This document shows positions 56,802 to 64,000 of a stretch of DNA of 64,000 nt, in pieces. Within the stretch, counting starts at the first letter, position 1; each line of letters opens with the position of its first letter. The notes beneath the pieces are model-generated. The model made no database searches and was not told where the DNA came from. It was given only the letters and a program-made list of their open reading frames with translations. The DNA is from Steromphala cineraria (Eukaryota; Mollusca; Gastropoda; Trochida; Trochidae), in NCBI GenBank assembly GCA_916613615.1, contig OU744737.1:5538001-5602000 (forward strand), written 5' to 3'. A program made the position numbers and the translations under genes.

Positions 56802-59800
56802 TTAAGGATTCAGCTTGAAAAGCTGAATCCTTATTGTTATTGGCGTGTTTATTTTTATTTTTCCACGATTTTTGTGAACAGGATTCAGACCAAACGGCTA
56901 ATGCTATTGAAGCCAAATTTCACAGGCTGGTAGACCTTGTTGAGGAATAGACATGCGAAGCTTTTGGGCCGAATCGACCAGTGCATTAAAGGTCCAGTTC
57001 GATTCCAAAATCGAAAATTTAACATTGACTTTTTTTTCAAAATGCACTTAGAGACCTAATTTTTTTTTTAAAAGATGCGCAATCAAAAATGCTGCAAAAA
57101 ACGAAATCATGGCAAATTCGTAGGTCACGTGGTTTGGCCGCCATCTTGAATTTTCTGCATTTTTTTCAAAAGTCCGACCCCAGGCACCTTTCAGGAATCA
57201 CCACTCGGCAACTGCTGATACTAGAAAGCTGAAACTTACACATAATGTAGCTGAGACATTGGCCTATAACAAGTTTGTTTCAAAATTCAAAAATTCGAAA
57301 TAGTTTTTTTTATAAAAATCTTCAAAGTTTGCACATTTTGCAATATTCAAGGGCAGATAACTCAAAAACCTCCCAGACGAATTTGATGATTTTTGCATGA
57401 GAATTAGACATTAGCAAGGTCTTTAAGATAAAAGAATAAAATCGCTCGCGAACAGTCATTTCCGGTCAGGGTCAGAGGTCAAACTTTCCATTTTGGACAT
57501 GTGGTGTTTTGGTGGGTATGTTTGAAATATCGTAGCGAATCAAAGGCGTACGATAACTCTTTGTTCTATACATCATATGAAAGCCAAAAGTCTATAGAAT
57601 TTTTTAAAATTTGACAGTAAATTCCTTTATTTGTTTTACATTGATTTACGGCCCTTTGAATATTGTCAATTCTGCTTTCGTTTTGAATGCTTAGGATAAA
57701 GGTATGTTAAAAAAGTCGTTACTCATCAGTGACAGGAGACAAATCATTGTTCCATATATCATTAGAAAGCCAAAAGAATACACTATCTTTTAAAAATTAA
57801 CAATAAATTCAGTTACTTCATTTACATTTAGTTACGGACCTTTGAATATTGTCAACCCTGAATGCATTTGATAACTGCATATTTGCAAAATGCGTAAGTC
57901 ATCAATCAACAACAGACATATCTCACGAACCATTAGAGATACTTTTATAATTTTTATGTCAACTTGTAGAGAAAAGAATTGTCTTTTTTTCCATGTATCA
58001 TTTGTCTATGCGCGCACAGAAATGAAGAAGCGGTGCGCGCTCTACTTGCCCGCCGGCGTTCGCTAATTGAACATGTAATTAACTCGCGCATCTTGCGGCA
58101 CTCATACCTCACGAACCATTAGAGATAATTTTATAATTTTTATATCAACTTGTAGAGAAAAGAATTGTCTTTATTTCCATGTATCATTTGCCTATGCGCG
58201 AACAGAAATGAAGAAGCGGTGCGCGCTCTACTTGCGCTCCGGCGTTCGCTAATTGAACTTGTAATTAACTCGCGCATCTTGCGGCACTCATAACTCACGA
58301 ACCATTAGCGATAATTTTATAATTTTTATATCAACTTATAGAGAAAAGAATTGTCTTTATGTCCATGTATCATTTGCCTATGCGCGCACAGAAATGAAGA
58401 AGCGGCAAGCGAAATATAAGACATCGTTCACACGCGCTCCGGACAAAACAATGTCGCCACGTGGGCTAGTAGAGCAAAAATATATAGCCGCATCGTAAGG
58501 GTTAACATACTATACATCAATGGATGCGCTTGTTAAAGACACAAATACTTTGTGTAGTACCTCATTATAAAAATATTAACAGTAATCGAGTATTAAGCTA
58601 AATTATCTATTTCTTGAGATAAAGTTTGATATTTGCAACAGATGTCGCATCGCTCACCATTTCTTTACCATTGCTCATAAACAAATAATATATGCAAATG
58701 AAGACAATTCTCTCCTCTACACACTGGTGGAAAGAATATGAACATATCTTTATTGGTTCGGGATATACCAATGCTGAAAGACAAGTAGCCTCAGTCATCT
58801 CGAGATAAAACTTGATATTTGAGACAGATGTAGCATCGTTTACCGTTTCTTTACTTTTTCGTTCAAATGTACAAATGACACATTGGATTGAAGCTGGTTC
58901 TTCGCCCTTTGCAATGGTATAAATCATTTGAAATTTCGCCACCCCGTTCAAGAGAAACGAGTGCGAAAGAAGGGTGGGGGTTCACAACTTTGATAGTAAG
59001 AAATTTACATGGAGATCGGTTTTCACTACGCTATCGTAGTATCAACCCTTATAAGGTGTCTCCATATATGGCAGATTTTGTGTATCATTACGCGTCTGAA
59101 AGAGCACCCCTCCTATTTTTCAATAACTGTGTCTCCACGCCCTGTTATGTCCTGAATGTGCCAGGAATCAAAATGTCAGTGTATTTTACATGCAAAGATG
59201 ATGTTTGCAGCTTCTGAATCTCGCTTATAATCTTTGTTTACTTTTATAGTAAACGAAATTGAGAGGCTCAGTGCATCCCTTTTCTAATGTGCTTCAAACC
59301 AATAACCCAATGATTACATCTCACAAAGAATATTTCATTATTTTTTATGCATATCTCTTCCCACATCTCAACTGCTGTTTGGTCTTTTTATGCCCAGATT
59401 CCTCCATTTGAAAATGAAAAGAAAAACATTTACGCAACACCCCCTGAAGTAGTCGTCAATGAGTTCATTCATGGATTGAAAAGCGGGATGCATGCTTTTC
59501 TCTCAAAACACGGGCATTGACGCGCTCACACTCACATTGCTAGGTTTGCTTTGGTTTTGAAATTGAAAACAAGTATAAGATTTAAATTGGTGTGCTTTGA
59601 TTTTGATTTTTGGCATTATGATTTTGGATTGGGATTTGAAATGTATTTTTAACAAAGCACATACACTAATTATTCAATATGACATTTACGTTTGCAATTG
59701 ACAGAGTCTTTTTGGCCTTGGTAATACTGAAATCGTGACTTTTAAAATTCGTCTGAACGAACTATTGACTTCGTACATACATGTATTGCATATATTTGTC

Positions 59801-59856
59801 ATACATATCATCACCATACATCGCTGAATCCGTTTGTCGTCGCTTTGCGACTATAT
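56802..59856 (+). mobile_element. 3,055-bp tandem unit, copy 1 (Helentron-like, non-autonomous)
   Basis: Starts TTAAGGATTCAGC, loop ttgaaaa, GCTGAATCCTTATTG (hairpin). Ends with GCTGAATCC (59823-59831), a small hairpin gtcgc-ttt-gcgac (59839-59851) and 'tatat'. The interior includes diverged paired segments (57570-57700 versus 57750-57870) and a 186-bp triple repeat. Frames of 109-114 codons exist (58607-58951 minus, 58888-59217 plus) but match no family I know. No helicase or nuclease domain is present. Confidence 0.85.
57924..58420 (+). repeat. 186-bp sub-repeat, nearly three copies, inside the 3,055-bp unit
   Basis: 'cacgaaccattag(a/c)gata' starts at 57924, 58110 and 58296. Units carry 'gaagaagcggtgcgcgctct' and 'ttaactcgcgcatcttgcgg'. 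The set recurs 3,055 bp later at 60979 onward. Confidence 0.9.
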
Positions 59857-62800
59857 TTAAGGATTCAGCTTGAAAAGCTGAATCCTTATTGTTATTGGCG
59901 TGTTTATTTTTATTTTTCCACGATTTTTGTGAACAGGATTCAGACCAAACGGCTAATGCTATTGAAGCCAAATTTCACAGGCTGGTAGACCTTGTTGAGG
60001 AATAGACATGCGAAGCTTTTGGGCCGAATCGACCAGTGCATTAAAGGTCCAGTTCGATTCCAAAATCGAAAATTTAACATTGACTTTTTTTTCAAAATGC
60101 ACTTAGAGACCTAATTTTTTTTTTAAAAGATGCGCAATCAAAAATGCTGCAAAAAACGAAATCATGGCAAATTCGTAGGTCACGTGGTTTGGCCGCCATC
60201 TTGAATTTTCTGCATTTTTTTCAAAAGTCCGACCCCAGGCACCTTTCAGGAATCACCACTCGGCAACTGCTGATACTAGAAAGCTGAAACTTACACATAA
60301 TGTAGCTGAGACATTGGCCTATAACAAGTTTGTTTCAAAATTCAAAAATTCGAAATAGTTTTTTTTATAAAAATCTTCAAAGTTTGCACATTTTGCAATA
60401 TTCAAGGGCAGATAACTCAAAAACCTCCCAGACGAATTTGATGATTTTTGCATGAGAATTAGACATTAGCAAGGTCTTTAAGATAAAAGAATAAAATCGC
60501 TCGCGAACAGTCATTTCCGGTCAGGGTCAGAGGTCAAACTTTCCATTTTGGACATGTGGTGTTTTGGTGGGTATGTTTGAAATATCGTAGCGAATCAAAG
60601 GCGTACGATAACTCTTTGTTCTATACATCATATGAAAGCCAAAAGTCTATAGAATTTTTTAAAATTTGACAGTAAATTCCTTTATTTGTTTTACATTGAT
60701 TTACGGCCCTTTGAATATTGTCAATTCTGCTTTCGTTTTGAATGCTTAGGATAAAGGTATGTTAAAAAAGTCGTTACTCATCAGTGACAGGAGACAAATC
60801 ATTGTTCCATATATCATTAGAAAGCCAAAAGAATACACTATCTTTTAAAAATTAACAATAAATTCAGTTACTTCATTTACATTTAGTTACGGACCTTTGA
60901 ATATTGTCAACCCTGAATGCATTTGATAACTGCATATTTGCAAAATGCGTAAGTCATCAATCAACAACAGACATATCTCACGAACCATTAGAGATACTTT
61001 TATAATTTTTATGTCAACTTGTAGAGAAAAGAATTGTCTTTTTTTCCATGTATCATTTGTCTATGCGCGCACAGAAATGAAGAAGCGGTGCGCGCTCTAC
61101 TTGCCCGCCGGCGTTCGCTAATTGAACATGTAATTAACTCGCGCATCTTGCGGCACTCATACCTCACGAACCATTAGAGATAATTTTATAATTTTTATAT
61201 CAACTTGTAGAGAAAAGAATTGTCTTTATTTCCATGTATCATTTGCCTATGCGCGAACAGAAATGAAGAAGCGGTGCGCGCTCTACTTGCGCTCCGGCGT
61301 TCGCTAATTGAACTTGTAATTAACTCGCGCATCTTGCGGCACTCATAACTCACGAACCATTAGCGATAATTTTATAATTTTTATATCAACTTATAGAGAA
61401 AAGAATTGTCTTTATGTCCATGTATCATTTGCCTATGCGCGCACAGAAATGAAGAAGCGGCAAGCGAAATATAAGACATCGTTCACACGCGCTCCGGACA
61501 AAACAATGTCGCCACGTGGGCTAGTAGAGCAAAAATATATAGCCGCATCGTAAGGGTTAACATACTATACATCAATGGATGCGCTTGTTAAAGACACAAA
61601 TACTTTGTGTAGTACCTCATTATAAAAATATTAACAGTAATCGAGTATTAAGCTAAATTATCTATTTCTTGAGATAAAGTTTGATATTTGCAACAGATGT
61701 CGCATCGCTCACCATTTCTTTACCATTGCTCATAAACAAATAATATATGCAAATGAAGACAATTCTCTCCTCTACACACTGGTGGAAAGAATATGAACAT
61801 ATCTTTATTGGTTCGGGATATACCAATGCTGAAAGACAAGTAGCCTCAGTCATCTCGAGATAAAACTTGATATTTGAGACAGATGTAGCATCGTTTACCG
61901 TTTCTTTACTTTTTCGTTCAAATGTACAAATGACACATTGGATTGAAGCTGGTTCTTCGCCCTTTGCAATGGTATAAATCATTTGAAATTTCGCCACCCC
62001 GTTCAAGAGAAACGAGTGCGAAAGAAGGGTGGGGGTTCACAACTTTGATAGTAAGAAATTTACATGGAGATCGGTTTTCACTACGCTATCGTAGTATCAA
62101 CCCTTATAAGGTGTCTCCATATATGGCAGATTTTGTGTATCATTACGCGTCTGAAAGAGCACCCCTCCTATTTTTCAATAACTGTGTCTCCACGCCCTGT
62201 TATGTCCTGAATGTGCCAGGAATCAAAATGTCAGTGTATTTTACATGCAAAGATGATGTTTGCAGCTTCTGAATCTCGCTTATAATCTTTGTTTACTTTT
62301 ATAGTAAACGAAATTGAGAGGCTCAGTGCATCCCTTTTCTAATGTGCTTCAAACCAATAACCCAATGATTACATCTCACAAAGAATATTTCATTATTTTT
62401 TATGCATATCTCTTCCCACATCTCAACTGCTGTTTGGTCTTTTTATGCCCAGATTCCTCCATTTGAAAATGAAAAGAAAAACATTTACGCAACACCCCCT
62501 GAAGTAGTCGTCAATGAGTTCATTCATGGATTGAAAAGCGGGATGCATGCTTTTCTCTCAAAACACGGGCATTGACGCGCTCACACTCACATTGCTAGGT
62601 TTGCTTTGGTTTTGAAATTGAAAACAAGTATAAGATTTAAATTGGTGTGCTTTGATTTTGATTTTTGGCATTATGATTTTGGATTGGGATTTGAAATGTA
62701 TTTTTAACAAAGCACATACACTAATTATTCAATATGACATTTACGTTTGCAATTGACAGAGTCTTTTTGGCCTTGGTAATACTGAAATCGTGACTTTTAA

Positions 62801-62911
62801 AATTCGTCTGAACGAACTATTGACTTCGTACATACATGTATTGCATATATTTGTCATACATATCATCACCATACATCGCTGAATCCGTTTGTCGTCGCTT
62901 TGCGACTATAT
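59857..62911 (+). mobile_element. 3,055-bp tandem unit, copy 2
   Basis: Head-to-tail with copy 1. Every landmark is offset by exactly 3,055, and the three longest frames translate identically to copy 1. I saw no difference between the units in the parts I compared. Confidence 0.9.
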
Positions 62912-64000
62912 TTAAGGATTCAGCTTGAAAAGCTGAATCCTTATTGTTATTGGCGTGTTTATTTTTATTTTTCCACGATTTTTGTGAACAGGATTCAGAC
63001 CAAACGGCTAATGCTATTGAAGCCAAATTTCACAGGCTGGTAGACCTTGTTGAGGAATAGACATGCGAAGCTTTTGGGCCGAATCGACCAGTGCATTAAA
63101 GGTCCAGTTCGATTCCAAAATCGAAAATTTAACATTGACTTTTTTTTCAAAATGCACTTAGAGACCTAATTTTTTTTTTAAAAGATGCGCAATCAAAAAT
63201 GCTGCAAAAAACGAAATCATGGCAAATTCGTAGGTCACGTGGTTTGGCCGCCATCTTGAATTTTCTGCATTTTTTTCAAAAGTCCGACCCCAGGCACCTT
63301 TCAGGAATCACCACTCGGCAACTGCTGATACTAGAAAGCTGAAACTTACACATAATGTAGCTGAGACATTGGCCTATAACAAGTTTGTTTCAAAATTCAA
63401 AAATTCGAAATAGTTTTTTTTATAAAAATCTTCAAAGTTTGCACATTTTGCAATATTCAAGGGCAGATAACTCAAAAACCTCCCAGACGAATTTGATGAT
63501 TTTTGCATGAGAATTAGACATTAGCAAGGTCTTTAAGATAAAAGAATAAAATCGCTCGCGAACAGTCATTTCCGGTCAGGGTCAGAGGTCAAACTTTCCA
63601 TTTTGGACATGTGGTGTTTTGGTGGGTATGTTTGAAATATCGTAGCGAATCAAAGGCGTACGATAACTCTTTGTTCTATACATCATATGAAAGCCAAAAG
63701 TCTATAGAATTTTTTAAAATTTGACAGTAAATTCCTTTATTTGTTTTACATTGATTTACGGCCCTTTGAATATTGTCAATTCTGCTTTCGTTTTGAATGC
63801 TTAGGATAAAGGTATGTTAAAAAAGTCGTTACTCATCAGTGACAGGAGACAAATCATTGTTCCATATATCATTAGAAAGCCAAAAGAATACACTATCTTT
63901 TAAAAATTAACAATAAATTCAGTTACTTCATTTACATTTAGTTACGGACCTTTGAATATTGTCAACCCTGAATGCATTTGATAACTGCATATTTGCAAAA
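62912..64000 (+). mobile_element. 3,055-bp tandem unit, copy 3, cut by the window edge
   Basis: The first 1,089 bp of the unit again, starting ttaaggattcagcttgaaaa. The array continues beyond the window. Confidence 0.9.

Noticed and set aside
58607..59217. Overlapping 114- and 109-codon frames in the 3,055-bp unit as genes
   Set aside because: Opposite-strand overlapping frames with an internal repeat of about 184 bp, no known domain. Identity between units is explained by recent duplication, not selection.

Overview
This is AT-rich animal nuclear DNA, most likely from a bivalve mollusc. It has intron-containing genes with GT/AG splice sites and no bacterial-style gene packing. The lineage call rests on interspersed repeats I recognise from molluscs: an element beginning 'tttagctcatctgg' with the run 'gtccgtccatccgtccgtc' (about 8095), a decayed SINE with the phrase 'ttttacgccgct' (about 35490), tRNA-derived SINEs with a 'tataaatgggtacctg' core, and LINE tails ending in tetra- or pentanucleotide runs. 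The species cannot be named from this window.

Two protein-coding genes can be assembled exon by exon. (1) Plus strand 3045-9978: a ten-exon HSF2BP/MEILB2 orthologue of 375 residues. In vertebrates this is the meiotic BRCA2-localising factor. All ten exons join in frame. (2) Minus strand 26352-16486: a three-coding-exon Golgi beta-1,6-N-acetylglucosaminyltransferase of the GCNT/GT14 (core 2) family, 424 residues, with one intron of about 7.2 kb. Its last coding segment has been duplicated in tandem beyond the stop codon, and a fragment of its first coding exon is duplicated upstream. The two genes face each other with about 6.5 kb between them and show no functional link.

From about 26.7 kb to the end I find no convincing gene. 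That half is a repeat landscape: short inverted-repeat (MITE-like) families, labelled A to M here for cross-reference; a 640-bp pentanucleotide array (38.4-39.0 kb); a 34-bp minisatellite (40.1-40.5 kb); a 3.3-kb 32-bp minisatellite with higher-order structure (41.9-45.2 kb); and, from 56.8 kb to the edge, head-to-tail copies of a 3,055-bp unit.

The most interesting non-gene signal is that 3,055-bp unit. It starts with a hairpin whose stem (GGATTCAGC) reappears inverted near the other end, followed by a small GC-rich hairpin. A diverged relative at 47.9-48.6 kb, in the opposite orientation, keeps the same layout and several internal blocks but has a different stem word (GGTCTTC) that is again matched at its own two ends. 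This resembles the sub-terminal inverted repeats plus terminal stem-loop of Helentron-type (Helitron2) elements. All coordinates and identities were read by eye; no alignment or search was run.
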